From Planctomycetota bacterium (lineage in GTDB: Bacteria > Planctomycetota > UBA1135 > GCA-002686595), in assembly GCA_016709875.1 (NCBI GenBank), contig JADJLZ010000006.1, forward strand, positions 62,001 through 126,000: a stretch of DNA of 64,000 nucleotides, written 5' to 3'. Shown here in pieces: positions 9,036 to 17,752 of the stretch; position 1 is the first letter of the stretch, and every line of letters starts with the position of its first letter. The notes below the pieces were generated by a model that was given only the letters and a program-made list of their open reading frames with translations, searched no databases and had not been told where the DNA came from. A program made the translations under genes and the position numbers.

Positions 9036-9113
9036 CAGGTCCCGTCAGACGGGGGGGCGGCCGACGATCATGTGCCGAGCTTCGGCCAGCGCGGAGCCCC
9101 AACTGGAGAGGCC

Positions 9114-9143
9114 TTCCCATCCCCCGGGGGGCGCCGCTACACT
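9114..9143 (+). promoter_or_regulatory. Candidate sigma-70 promoter for rplU-rpmA-obg
   Basis: TTCCCA, 18-base spacer, TACACT. The -10 matches consensus at four positions. Predicted transcription starts near 9150, about 100 bases before the rplU start. Confidence 0.45.
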
Positions 9144-9248
9144 CTTCGCCCCTTGTCCTGGTCCATCGGCCGGGGCGAGACCCGGGCCGCCTTCGGGCAG
9201 GCCCCCCGCGGGAGGGATTCCACCGCGGCAACCCCTGGAGAAGAACCG

Positions 9249-9563
9249 TTGTACGCCATCATCAATGACCGAGGCCGTCAGGCGACCGTCCGCGAGGGCG
9301 ACGTCGTCATGCTCGACCTCCAGGGCTCGGCCGAGCCCGGAGCGACCATCACCCTGAGCGAGGTCCTGCTCGTCGGCAACGAAGGACAGGTCAAGATCGG
9401 CAAGCCGACCGTGGCCGGCGCGAGCGTGACCGCCGAAGTGATCGGGCTCGAGAAGGGCCCCAAGCTGATCGCCTTCCGCTTCAAGCGCCGCAAGAACGTG
9501 CGCGTGAAGCGCGGACATCGTCAGAAGTACACCCGGGTCAAGATCACCAAGATCAACGGCTGA
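9249..9563 (+). CDS. rplU: 50S ribosomal protein L21
   Basis: 104 residues. The start is TTG 9249, since the product then begins MYAIINDRGRQ exactly as L21 does, and GGAGAAG lies 6 bases before it. The C-terminal half has FRFKRRKNVRVKRGHRQ, the basic RNA-binding signature of L21 (20S-type KRRK.YR..GHRQ). It is followed 19 bases later by rpmA and then obg, the conserved bacterial order. A TTG start may keep expression matched to L27. Confidence 0.97.
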   Translation: MYAIINDRGRQATVREGDVVMLDLQGSAEPGATITLSEVLLVGNEGQVKIGKPTVAGASVTAEVIGLEKGPKLIAFRFKRRKNVRVKRGHRQKYTRVKITKING

Positions 9564-9582
9564 GCCGTACGAGGAACACGAC

Positions 9583-9834
9583 ATGGCACACAAAAAAGGC
9601 GGCGGTTCGACGCGCAACGGTCGCGACTCCAACCCGCAATTCCGAGGCGTCAAGCGCTACGGCGGTGAAGTGGTCACCGCGGGCACGATCCTGGTTCGCC
9701 AGTGCGGCACCGTGCTGCACGCGGGCCGCAATGTCGGCACGGGCACGGACTACACGCTCTACGCGCGCGTGAACGGCACGGTCCGCTACCAGCCGAACGG
9801 CAAGGTGCACGTCGACGCAGCCCAGCAGGGCTGA
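9583..9834 (+). CDS. rpmA: 50S ribosomal protein L27
   Basis: 83 residues, full length. It begins MAHKKGGGSTRNGRDSN, the conserved L27 N-terminus that reaches the peptidyl-transferase centre, with no cleavable extension of the Firmicutes type. VKRYGGEVV and GTDYTLYA are further family marks. GAGGAA precedes the ATG at 7-8 bases. Confidence 0.97.
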   Translation: MAHKKGGGSTRNGRDSNPQFRGVKRYGGEVVTAGTILVRQCGTVLHAGRNVGTGTDYTLYARVNGTVRYQPNGKVHVDAAQQG

Positions 9835-9932
9835 GCGTCCGCGCGTTCCTCCGCGAGCTCCCGCCCCGCCGCGCTCTCCGCGAGCGTGCGCACCGGCGGG
9901 AGCGCGCACATCCAGGCCGAGCGAGATCCACG

Positions 9933-10934
9933 ATGTTCCGTGACGAGGCCGAGATCGAAGTCATCGCCGGCGACGGCGGCGACGGGCGCGTCTCCTTCCG
10001 ACGCGAGAAATTCGTGCCCTTCGGAGGGCCGGACGGCGGCGACGGCGGCGACGGCGGGAGCGTGATCCTGCGCGCCGACTCGAACCTCAATTCATTGCTG
10101 CCGATCGGCCGGCGCCACCGCTATCAGGCGCACCCGGGTGAGGCGGGCCAAGGGTCGAACAAGGCCGGACGCAGCTCCGAGAACCTGGTGCTGCCCGTGC
10201 CGGTCGGCACGCAGATCTTCGACCGCGAGCGCGGCAACCTGCTGCGCGACCTGAAACGCGACGGTGCCGAGGTGGTGATCGCGCAGGGCGGTTCCGGCGG
10301 CCTGGGCAACGTGCGCTTTGCCAGCGCCGTGCGCCAGACGCCGCGCCACGCGACCAAGGGCAAGCAGGGCGAGCGGCGCAAGCTGCGCCTCGAGCTCAAA
10401 CTCTTTGCCGAGGTCGGTCTGGTGGGTCTCCCCAACGCGGGCAAGTCGACGCTGCTCGCGACCGTGACCGCCGCGACGCCCAAGATCGCGGACTATCCCT
10501 TCACCACGCTCGTCCCGCAGGTCGGCATCGCGCAGGTCTCCGAGAACCAGACGCTCGTGATCGCGGACCTGCCGGGCCTGATCGAGGGCGCGAGCGAAGG
10601 CCACGGCCTGGGCCACCGCTTCCTGAAGCACGTCGAGCGCTGCCACGCGATCCTGCAGCTCGTGGACGTCTCCGAGAGCGCCGAGATGGCTCCCGCCGAG
10701 GCCTTCCGCGTGATCGACGCCGAGGTGCGCGCCTTCTCCGAACTGCTCGCGAAGAAGGAGCGCGTCGTCGCCGCGAGCAAGTGCGAGACCGAAGAAGACG
10801 AAGCGCGCGCCGCCGAGCTCGAGCGCACGATCGGGCACAAGGTCTGGCGCGTCTCCGCGATGCAGCACAGGGGCCTGCAGGAGATCCTGCGCGAGTGCCA
10901 CACGCGCGTGCACGCGAGCCCGCTCCCGAGCTGA
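9933..10934 (+). CDS. obg: GTPase Obg/CgtA
   Basis: Ribosome-assembly and stress GTPase, 333 residues. The Obg domain (1 to about 158) has the glycine-rich FGGPDGGDGGDGG hairpins. The G domain shows G1 GLPNAGKST, a switch region with DYPFTTL, G3 DLPGLIEGAS and a weak G5 (VSAM). The guanine-specificity motif, usually NK.D, reads SKCE here, an unusual substitution at two positions. No C-terminal OCT domain is present. ATG 9933 is set by the conserved start MFRDEAEIEV.AGDGG. It completes the rplU-rpmA-obg operon. Confidence 0.94.
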   Translation: MFRDEAEIEVIAGDGGDGRVSFRREKFVPFGGPDGGDGGDGGSVILRADSNLNSLLPIGRRHRYQAHPGEAGQGSNKAGRSSENLVLPVPVGTQIFDRERGNLLRDLKRDGAEVVIAQGGSGGLGNVRFASAVRQTPRHATKGKQGERRKLRLELKLFAEVGLVGLPNAGKSTLLATVTAATPKIADYPFTTLVPQVGIAQVSENQTLVIADLPGLIEGASEGHGLGHRFLKHVERCHAILQLVDVSESAEMAPAEAFRVIDAEVRAFSELLAKKERVVAASKCETEEDEARAAELERTIGHKVWRVSAMQHRGLQEILRECHTRVHASPLPS

Positions 10935-11093
10935 GCTCGATCTGCTCAGGCGCGCGGCCGCAGGTCTGCCGCGAAGTGCGGAGTCGGTCTTGAACAAGGC
11001 CGAAGGCCCGCTCGATTCCGCCGTGCGCCGCGTGCGCGTCGCGCTGCGCGCGTCGAAAATGGCCGCCGGTCCGAGTGGACCAGGAGCCAAGCC

Positions 11094-11723
11094 ATGCTGA
11101 CACAGACCCGCCCGACCGAGATCCTCGCCGCGGAGCACCGCGTCATCGAGCGCGTGCTCGAGTGCCTCGACGTCCTTGCGCAACGTGCGCAGAGGGACGG
11201 CGTGCTGGATGCCGAATCCGCCGCGCAAGCGCTCGAAGTCGTCGCGACCTTCGCCGACCGCTGCCACCACATGAAGGAGGAGGACGTGCTCTTCGCGCGC
11301 ATGCACGCGCGCGGAATTCCGGACCATGTCGGTCCGATCGCGGTGATGCTCCACGACCACGAGGCGGGGCGCTCACGCGTGCGCGCGATGCGCTGGGCCG
11401 TGACGCGTCACGTGAAGGGCGAGCCGGACGCCGCGAAGGACTTCGCCGAGAACTCTCTCGCCTACACCGAGCTCCTGCGCGAGCACATCGCGAAGGAGGA
11501 CCATGTGCTCTATCCGATGGCCGAGGCCTGCTTCAGCGAGCAGGACCGCCTCGAGGTCCTCGAGGACTTCGCGCGCAAGGAGTCGAAAGACATGGGCGCC
11601 GGCACGCACGAGCGCATGCTCGCGCTCGTCGACGGGCTGTGCGCGCGCCTGTGCGTGCCGAAACCGGCGCACACGAGCTCGTCACCCCACAAGTGCGGCC
11701 TCGGCGGCTGCGGGCAGCACTGA
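11094..11723 (+). CDS. Hemerythrin HHE-domain protein
   Basis: 209 residues; four-helix-bundle di-iron or haem-type sensor/oxygen-binding fold. Metal-ligand candidates are H15, H58/H59 with E62-E63, H87/H89-E90, H131, E135 and H137. The segments EHRVIERVL, CHHMKEED and HIAKEDHVLYP are typical of the family. It is larger than stand-alone HHE proteins (about 150) and ends in a Cys/His-rich tail (PHKCGLGGCGQH) that may bind another metal. AGGAG lies 7 bases before ATG 11094. It is monocistronic and convergent with the epimerase gene. Role not defined; oxygen or nitric oxide stress is possible. Confidence 0.85.
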   Translation: MLTQTRPTEILAAEHRVIERVLECLDVLAQRAQRDGVLDAESAAQALEVVATFADRCHHMKEEDVLFARMHARGIPDHVGPIAVMLHDHEAGRSRVRAMRWAVTRHVKGEPDAAKDFAENSLAYTELLREHIAKEDHVLYPMAEACFSEQDRLEVLEDFARKESKDMGAGTHERMLALVDGLCARLCVPKPAHTSSSPHKCGLGGCGQH

Positions 11724-11770
11724 GCCGAAACCCGCGAGGAATTGGACTGGCACCGTATTGGCGCGTTTCG

Positions 11771-12736
11771 TCAGCCCTTCGCGAGCGCTCTCCAGCACTC
11801 CGCGAGGCCGTCTTCGAGCGTGATGGTCTGCTTCCAGCCGAGTGACTCGAGCTTCTTCACGTCGGGGACGCGGCGCATGACGGAGCCGGGCGAGTGCGGG
11901 CGGTTGTCGAAATTCGGGTGGTGGCCGCTCACGTCGAAGCACATGCGCGCGAGCGCGTCGATGCGTACCTCGCGGCCGGAGCCGATGTTGTAGATGCCGC
12001 CGGACTTGTCCTGCACCTTCTCGTGCAGGACGAGCAGTGCATTGGCGCAGTCGGAGACGTGCAGGAAGGAGCGCGTCTGCTCGGGGCCGTAGACGGGGAA
12101 TGGATCGGTCTTCGCGCGGCAGCGCGCGAGCATCTCGGGCACGACGTGCGTCGGGGGCATGCGCGGGCCGTAGACGTTGTGCAGGCGCGCGACGATCGGC
12201 ACGAAGCTCGACTCGCGCGCGGCGGAGAAGAGCATGGACTCGCCCGCGATCTTGCTCGCGGCGTAGGACCAGCGCGGTTCCTGCACGTCGGAGACGGAGA
12301 GCGTCACGGCCTCGGGGGTGGGGATCGGCAGCTGCCGGGCGTCGACTCCCGCGGCGTAGTTCTCCGAGGAGGAGCTGAAGATCAGCGAGCCGGGCGCGCG
12401 CTCGATGCAGGCGTCGAGCACGTTCAAGGTGCTGCGCAGGTTGACGTCGAGCGTCTCGTAGGGGTGCGCGCGCACGTAGGCCACGCCGACGATCGCGGCG
12501 AGGTGGAAGACGGATTCCCAGCGCTCGTCGCGCAGCGCGGATCCCTCGCGCGCGAGGTCGGAGGCGACGATTTCGAGCTTGCCCGGGAAACGCGCGGCGA
12601 GCGCGTCGAGGTCGGTGCGCGGGCCCTTCTGGAAGCGGTCGATCGCGCGCACGGAGTGGCCGCGCTCGAGCAAGAGGCGCGTCGCCTCGAAAGCGACCAG
12701 GCCGGCGGCGCCGGTGACGAGGAAGCGGCCGCTCAT
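11771..12736 (-). CDS. NAD-dependent nucleotide-sugar epimerase/dehydratase
   Basis: 321 residues, extended short-chain dehydrogenase. The Rossmann glycine motif is TGAAGLVA (8-14). The catalytic triad is Ser in SSSSEN (121-124), Y158 and K162 in YAASK. NVYGPRM and the RSFLHVSDCANAL segment are typical of UDP-sugar epimerases. The start overlaps the stop of the upstream dehydrogenase gene by four bases (ATGA), so the two are coupled. With the dehydrogenase and the glycosyltransferase it suggests synthesis of an acidic sugar for a surface polysaccharide; substrate not determinable. Confidence 0.85.
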   Translation of the reverse strand: MSGRFLVTGAAGLVAFEATRLLLERGHSVRAIDRFQKGPRTDLDALAARFPGKLEIVASDLAREGSALRDERWESVFHLAAIVGVAYVRAHPYETLDVNLRSTLNVLDACIERAPGSLIFSSSSENYAAGVDARQLPIPTPEAVTLSVSDVQEPRWSYAASKIAGESMLFSAARESSFVPIVARLHNVYGPRMPPTHVVPEMLARCRAKTDPFPVYGPEQTRSFLHVSDCANALLVLHEKVQDKSGGIYNIGSGREVRIDALARMCFDVSGHHPNFDNRPHSPGSVMRRVPDVKKLESLGWKQTITLEDGLAECWRALAKG

Positions 12737-14220
12737 GAGGGCTTCACGGGCTTGGGGATGTCGCCGCGGCCGTAGACACGCACGCGCACGCCGCGCCGGA
12801 CGAGTTCGCCGTAGCACGCGTCGCCGAGCACGTTCCAGGGATCGACGAGGATCGCGGGCGGCGTGGGCGACTCGCGCAGCAGCGAGGGGAGGCGCTCGCG
12901 CCAGTAGGCATCGGGCAAGCTGACCACGACCGCGTCGGCGCCCGCGAGCGCCTGGCGCGGGTCGGCGACGAGCTGCGCCGCGGGAACCTCGTCCCAGTTC
13001 GAGAGCAGCGGGTCGCAGCCGCGCACGCGCGCGCCGCGCTCGAGCAGGCCGCGCGCGAGCACCTCGCTGGGCGAGCTGCGCGTGTCGGCCACGCCGGCGC
13101 GGTAGGTCAGGCCGAAGATCGCGACCGTGCGCTGCTCGAGCTTGCCGCCGAAGTGCTCGCTGAGCCAGTCGCGCGCGCGCAGCGGCATGCGCTCGTTCGT
13201 GAGCAGGGCCTGGCGCGAGAAGGGCAGCGCGGCCTCGACCTCGAGCAGTTCCTCCGCACCCCAGGCCGCGAGCAGCGCGTCCTTCGTGAGGCAGTAGCCG
13301 CCGACGCCCAGGCCGGGGAACATCATGTTGTCGTGCGTGCCCTTGCGCACGCGCACGGAGTTCACGATGTCGAACAGGTCGACGCCCGCGTTCTCCGCCA
13401 GGCGCGTCCACTCGTCGATGAAGGCGATGTTGGTCGCGCGGTAGGCGTTCTCGAGCAGCTTGGCCATCTCGGCCGCGCGCAGCGTCTTGTGGCGCCAGAG
13501 CGGAAAGTGCGCCACGTCCACGTAGCGCTCGAGGAAGGCCTGCGCGCGGTCGGCCGAGCGCGCGTCGATGCCGGCGTAGCTGCGCCAGAAGTGGTTGACC
13601 GAGTCGAGGTAGCCCGGGCCGGGCATCACGCGCTCGTAGCAGTAGGCGTAGAGCGGCGGATCCTGGGTGAGGTCGCGCCCCGCGAGCGCCGCGCCCTCGC
13701 ACAGCGCGGGGTAGAGCACGCGGTCGGAGAGGCCGAGCGGCAACGTGCTCTCGATGCACACGATCGCGCCGCTCCTCAAGTGCTTGCCGATCTCGCGCAT
13801 CGCGGCGGCGTAGCCCTGGTGGGGGACCGAGAGCTCGTCGGCGCGGCCGACCGGGCGCACGAGGTCGAGGTTGATGCACGAGACGACCACGTCGGCGCAG
13901 GCGACCTGCGCGAGCTCGGTGCAGCCGTCGAGGTTGTGCGTCTTCTGGCCCGCCTCGGCGATCGCCTCGGCCAGCTTGGGATCGTTGGCGTAGACCGGCG
14001 GCTCGCCGCGCGCGAGGGCGGCGGCCTTCGCGCGCCCAGCCTCGTCGCCGCGTTCGATGCCGATCACGTGGAAGATCGCCTGTCCGTCCTTGCCACGCGC
14101 GCGCGCGAGGTTGGCGGCGACGGCAGTGCCGACGAAGCCCAGGCCGATGACGGCCACGACTTCCTGTCCGCGTGCGCGGGCCTGGTCGGCGCGCGCACGC
14201 ACGGATTGGTTCTCGCTCAT
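12733..14220 (-). CDS. UDP-glucose/UDP-ManNAc-type sugar dehydrogenase
   Basis: 495 residues; oxidises a nucleotide sugar to its uronic acid in two NAD-dependent steps. The N-terminal Rossmann motif is VIGLGFVGTAVA (25-36). The middle domain has KLLENAYRATNIAF (254-267). The catalytic cysteine is C310 in GVGGYCLTKD. The C-terminal domain includes GLTYRAGVADTRSSP, diagnostic for the family. An 80-residue insertion/variation around 100-190 makes it closer to the UDP-N-acetylmannosamine dehydrogenase branch, but I cannot assign the substrate. It leads an operon with the epimerase. Confidence 0.88.
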   Translation of the reverse strand: MSENQSVRARADQARARGQEVVAVIGLGFVGTAVAANLARARGKDGQAIFHVIGIERGDEAGRAKAAALARGEPPVYANDPKLAEAIAEAGQKTHNLDGCTELAQVACADVVVSCINLDLVRPVGRADELSVPHQGYAAAMREIGKHLRSGAIVCIESTLPLGLSDRVLYPALCEGAALAGRDLTQDPPLYAYCYERVMPGPGYLDSVNHFWRSYAGIDARSADRAQAFLERYVDVAHFPLWRHKTLRAAEMAKLLENAYRATNIAFIDEWTRLAENAGVDLFDIVNSVRVRKGTHDNMMFPGLGVGGYCLTKDALLAAWGAEELLEVEAALPFSRQALLTNERMPLRARDWLSEHFGGKLEQRTVAIFGLTYRAGVADTRSSPSEVLARGLLERGARVRGCDPLLSNWDEVPAAQLVADPRQALAGADAVVVSLPDAYWRERLPSLLRESPTPPAILVDPWNVLGDACYGELVRRGVRVRVYGRGDIPKPVKPS

Positions 14221-14329
14221 GCGAATCTCGGGCGGTGGGGCAGGGGGGGGCTCATTCGAGTGCAGGGCTCCCCTAGAGGTACAACGCGGGATGCGACTTC
14301 GACAAGGGCGGCCTGGGTCCGCGGGCCTC

Positions 14330-15016
14330 CTAGGCCGACAGGCGCATGCGCAGCGTGTAGCTGATCTTGAACCAGGCGACCTTGAAGCCGTCCCAGACCG
14401 TCACGCCCGGCACGGCCATCGGCACGTGGATCGGGACCTCGACAATGCGGAACTTGCGCAGCAGCGAGGCCATCATGATCTCGCTCTCGATCTCGTAGCC
14501 GTTCGACTCCAGCTGCAGCTGCGCGAGCGCATCGGCGCGAAACGCGCGGTAGCCGGTCTCGGTGTCGGAGAGCCAGCGCCAGGTGAGCACGAAGCTCAGC
14601 ATGCGCAGGAAGTGGTTGCCGAGCTTGTTGATGAAGCGCGTGCGCAGCGTCCCGAGGAAGCGCGAGCCCGAGACGAGGTCGGCGCGCTCTTCCAGCAGCG
14701 GCTGCAGCATCTGCGGGATCTCCTCGGGCAGGTGTTGTCCGTCCGAGTCGAGGATCACGATGAACTTTGGGTTGAGCGCGAGCGCGGCGCGGATGCCCTT
14801 GCGCAGGGCGAAGCCCTTGCCGCGCACCATCTCGGGCGCGGGCACGAGTGCACCGGCCTCGCGCGCAGCCTGGGCGGTGCCGTCGCGCGAGGCGTCGGCG
14901 ACGACGATCACGCGGTCGACGAAGTGGCAGGTGCGCTGCACGATGCCCGCGATCGAGGTCTCCAGGTTGTAGGCAGGCAGGAGTGCGACGGTCTGGACGG
15001 TGCTGGGGTCGCTCAT
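14330..15016 (-). CDS. Family 2 glycosyltransferase (dolichyl/polyprenyl-phosphate type)
   Basis: 228 residues, GT-A fold. LLPAYN (12-17) opens the domain, the acidic metal/nucleotide motif is D90-S-D92 in ILDSDGQH, and SGSRF and DTETGYRAFR are typical of DPM1/DPG synthase-like enzymes that load a polyprenyl phosphate. I choose ATG 15016 because homology begins there; the frame is open to 15193. No membrane segments, so soluble or peripheral. It lies 109 bases upstream of the dehydrogenase gene and is divergent from the pilT-like gene. Confidence 0.85.
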   Translation of the reverse strand: MSDPSTVQTVALLPAYNLETSIAGIVQRTCHFVDRVIVVADASRDGTAQAAREAGALVPAPEMVRGKGFALRKGIRAALALNPKFIVILDSDGQHLPEEIPQMLQPLLEERADLVSGSRFLGTLRTRFINKLGNHFLRMLSFVLTWRWLSDTETGYRAFRADALAQLQLESNGYEIESEIMMASLLRKFRIVEVPIHVPMAVPGVTVWDGFKVAWFKISYTLRMRLSA

Positions 15017-15186
15017 GGGGGCTCGGAGCGCCAGGGGCGCAGCAGAGCATCGTTGCATGATCGACGCGCGGTGGCCAGCACCTGAAGAGCGCAGCCTACG
15101 CAGATCCAAGCCGGCTCCGCGCACGCGGAACCGGTGCTCGAGCCGCGTGCAGGGAAAAAATCTCTGCCAGCCGGACTCAAGCGCGG

Positions 15187-16551
15187 ATGACAAGTGCGTC
15201 GATCACCTGGAGCCGGGCAATCCCCCCCCTCCACGCAGTGCTTCCCAATCGTTCGAATTCGGACAACGAGGCCAGCTTCCAGGACGTCGCGCGCGACCTC
15301 GTGGACAAGTCGGGCCTTGGGATCCCTCCGCCGCCGACTCCGGCGTCGAACCCGCCGCTCTCGGCGCAGCTCACGAGCACGAACATCTCGCCGCGCCACC
15401 AGCTGGAAGCCTGGCTCGCGACGATGATCAAGCAGGGCGCGAGCGACCTGATCCTGCGCGCCAACGGGCGGCCCAGCGTGCGCGTCGACGGTCGCGTGAG
15501 CTTCCTGCCCGGCCGCGTGCCGCCACCCGGAGCGCTGCTCGAAGTCCTGAAAGGGATCCTCGGCAGCGAGCGCATCGAGACCTGGAAGGAGCACGGCTCC
15601 GCGGACGCCGCGATGTACTTCGACGGACTCGGCCGCTTCCGCCTCAACGCCTACAAGCAGATGGGCGAGCCGGCGGTCGTGATGCGTCGCATCGGCGAGC
15701 AGGCACCGAACCTCGACGCGCTGGAGCTGCCGGCGGAGCACCTGAAGAAGCTCGCCATGCGCAAGCGCGGCCTCGTGCTCGTCACCGGCATCGCGGGCTC
15801 GGGCAAGTCGACCACGCTGGCGGGCCTGATCCAGTACATGAACGAGAACATCGAGCGCCACATCGTGACGCTCGAGGACCCGATCGAGTTGCTCTTCCGC
15901 GAGCAGCTGTGCGTGATCAGCCAGCGCGAGGTCGGGACGGACCTCAAGTCCTTCCACGACGGCCTGCGGCACTCGCTGCGCCAGAGCCCGGACGTGATCC
16001 TGATCGGTGAAATGCGCGACGCGGAGACCGTCACCGCGGCGCTCGACGCGACCGAGACCGGACACCTCGTGCTCTCGACGCTGCACACGGTCAACGCGCC
16101 GCAGACGATCGAGCGCATCCTCTCCTTCTACAAGGCCGAGGCGCACGACCAGGTGCGCCAGCGCCTCGCCGACAACCTCGCCGGCGTGCTCAGCCAGCGC
16201 CTGCTGCCGCGTGCAGGTGCGAAGGGCATGGTGCCCGCTTTCGAGCTGATGCTCTCGACACCGCACGTGCGCGACCTGATCGCCGAGGGCAAGGCGGGCG
16301 AGATCGCGCGCGTGATCGAGACCGGGACCGAGCGCGGCCTGATCTCCTTCAACATGTCCCTGCGGCGGCTGGTCACCGAGCGCAAGGTCGAGCTCAACGA
16401 CGCCCTGGCGGCCTCGGACCGCCCCGAGGAGCTGGTGCTCGCCCTGCGCGGCATCACGGGCGGCGGCGTGCGGCCGGACAACGCGCACGGGACGACCCCG
16501 CCGAAGCCCAACCAGGGCCCGGACGGATTGCGCCTGGCCCGCCGGGAATAG
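15187..16551 (+). CDS. PilT/PilU-like pilus retraction ATPase
   Basis: 454 residues, hexameric secretion ATPase of the PilT branch. Residues 1-70 are a non-conserved, Pro-rich N-terminal extension. The core starts at about 72 (LEAWLATMIKQGASDLILR). Walker A is 201-209 (GIAGSGKST), Asp box TLEDPIE 228-234, Walker B VILIGEMRD 270-278, His box TGHLVLSTLHT 291-301. The PilT-type AIR.LIRE element is altered to HVRDLIAEG. The Pro/Gly-rich tail after 420 recalls PilU. A canonical pilT lies at 38315, so this is the accessory copy. No other pilus gene is adjacent except the PDZ protein downstream. Confidence 0.88.
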   Translation: MTSASITWSRAIPPLHAVLPNRSNSDNEASFQDVARDLVDKSGLGIPPPPTPASNPPLSAQLTSTNISPRHQLEAWLATMIKQGASDLILRANGRPSVRVDGRVSFLPGRVPPPGALLEVLKGILGSERIETWKEHGSADAAMYFDGLGRFRLNAYKQMGEPAVVMRRIGEQAPNLDALELPAEHLKKLAMRKRGLVLVTGIAGSGKSTTLAGLIQYMNENIERHIVTLEDPIELLFREQLCVISQREVGTDLKSFHDGLRHSLRQSPDVILIGEMRDAETVTAALDATETGHLVLSTLHTVNAPQTIERILSFYKAEAHDQVRQRLADNLAGVLSQRLLPRAGAKGMVPAFELMLSTPHVRDLIAEGKAGEIARVIETGTERGLISFNMSLRRLVTERKVELNDALAASDRPEELVLALRGITGGGVRPDNAHGTTPPKPNQGPDGLRLARRE

Positions 16552-16583
16552 GGTCGGCTGCCGCTCGTCTGGCCAGCGCCGCG

Positions 16584-16614
16584 TTGGAATGCGCGGCCCG
16601 GACTCGATTAGGAT
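16584..16614 (+). promoter_or_regulatory. Candidate promoter of the PDZ-protein gene
   Basis: TTGGAA, 19-base spacer, TAGGAT, 52 bases before ATG 16666. The same TTGG../TAGGAT pairing occurs before the EF-G-like gene. Confidence 0.4.
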
Positions 16615-16665
16615 GGCCCAGGCTCCGGGGCCGGTCCTCGAGCACGGCGACCCGCGGGGGCATTC

Positions 16666-17718
16666 ATGAACATTGCGCAGATCAAGATCCTCTCCTGGAC
16701 AGGCGCCGGCCTGCTGACGCTGGGCCTCTCGTACTACGTGTGGGACTACGTCTCGCACATGCAGCAGCGCTCGCAGTTGCCGGACCCCAAGCTCGTGAAG
16801 CAGGTCCTCGAGGACGTCGAGCCGCTCAAGGTCAAGGCCGAGGAGGTGGTGGCCTACGGCAACATCAAGCGCCTGTTCCACACAACCTGCTCGGAGTGCA
16901 AGACCAACCCCAACTGCCGCCACCTCAACTGGACTGGCAAGGAGAAGGAGATCGTCGTCGCCACGCCGGACAGCGTCGTCGAGGCGCCCAAGGTCAAGGT
17001 CGACGAACTCGTCAGCGTGCTGATGATCAAGGCCGACATGGCCGACCGGAAGAACTCGAGCATCTTCTTCAAGTACAAGAACAAGGCCACCAACGTCGGC
17101 CTCAACAACAACGGCCCGACGGGTGGTTTCGTGCTCAAGGAGGGCGAGCACCTCGGCGCGCCTTACGACAAGGTCCGCCTCGACGAGATCACCGGCGACG
17201 CCGTGTATTTCGCCTTCGAGGGCGAGGAGCGCGAGCGCGAGAAGATCTCGCCCGGCACCTTCGAGGTCGTCGGCCCCGTCGCCGTCGGCCCAGGCGGCGA
17301 GATCCTGCCCAAGACGACCGGCCTCGTGCCGAGCGTCAAGGAGGCGCCCTTCTCGCTCCAGCACACGACCAAGATCGGCTCGAACCTGTGGCAGATCGGC
17401 ACCGAGGACGCGAACTACTTCGCCGTGCACTACCAGGAGGAGCTGACGCGCAACGTGCAGACCTCGCGCCACCAGGACCGGCGCACGGGCAAGTACGACG
17501 GCATCGCGATCGACAAGGTGACCCCTGGCTCCATCGCGGCCGGCCACGGCGCGCAGGAAGGCGACGTGATCAAGAGCATCAACGGTCAGCCGGTGACGAG
17601 CGTGCAGGAGGCGATCCACTACGTGAAGACGCACTCCGACCAGACCACGACCTGGGAGGTCGTCGTCGAGAGCAAGGGCATCACGAAGACCGTGATCTAC
17701 CACTCGCCCTCGAACTGA
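16666..17718 (+). CDS. GspC-like inner-membrane protein with C-terminal PDZ domain
   Basis: 350 residues. One membrane segment at about 9-28, then a periplasmic part. Residues 60-85 contain CSECKTNPNC, three clustered cysteines of unknown role. The middle (about 150-245) is beta-rich. A PDZ domain fills about 275-345, with the loop around GIAIDKVTPGSIA, then GAQEGDVIKSINGQPV. TM-periplasmic domain-PDZ is the layout of type II secretion GspC, which links the inner-membrane platform to the secretin. With the PilT-like ATPase upstream I infer a role in the pilus/type II machinery. It could instead be an unrelated PDZ scaffold. Confidence 0.6.
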   Translation: MNIAQIKILSWTGAGLLTLGLSYYVWDYVSHMQQRSQLPDPKLVKQVLEDVEPLKVKAEEVVAYGNIKRLFHTTCSECKTNPNCRHLNWTGKEKEIVVATPDSVVEAPKVKVDELVSVLMIKADMADRKNSSIFFKYKNKATNVGLNNNGPTGGFVLKEGEHLGAPYDKVRLDEITGDAVYFAFEGEEREREKISPGTFEVVGPVAVGPGGEILPKTTGLVPSVKEAPFSLQHTTKIGSNLWQIGTEDANYFAVHYQEELTRNVQTSRHQDRRTGKYDGIAIDKVTPGSIAAGHGAQEGDVIKSINGQPVTSVQEAIHYVKTHSDQTTTWEVVVESKGITKTVIYHSPSN

Positions 17719-17752
17719 GCGCGCGCGGCGCACCGCGCACGCCCGGCCCGCG

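Larger units (their letters stand above)
8853..9248. other. 396-base gap before rplU
   Basis: Holds the candidate 55-residue leftward gene and, from about 9114, the probable rplU promoter and a leader of about 100 bases. The rplU frame is open far upstream (to 8913), but the extra sequence has no L21 resemblance. Confidence 0.4.

Noticed and set aside
8913..9248. N-terminal extension of L21 starting at 8913
   Set aside because: L21 homology starts exactly at the TTG 9249 codon, which has GGAGAAG upstream; the extension has no L21-like sequence.
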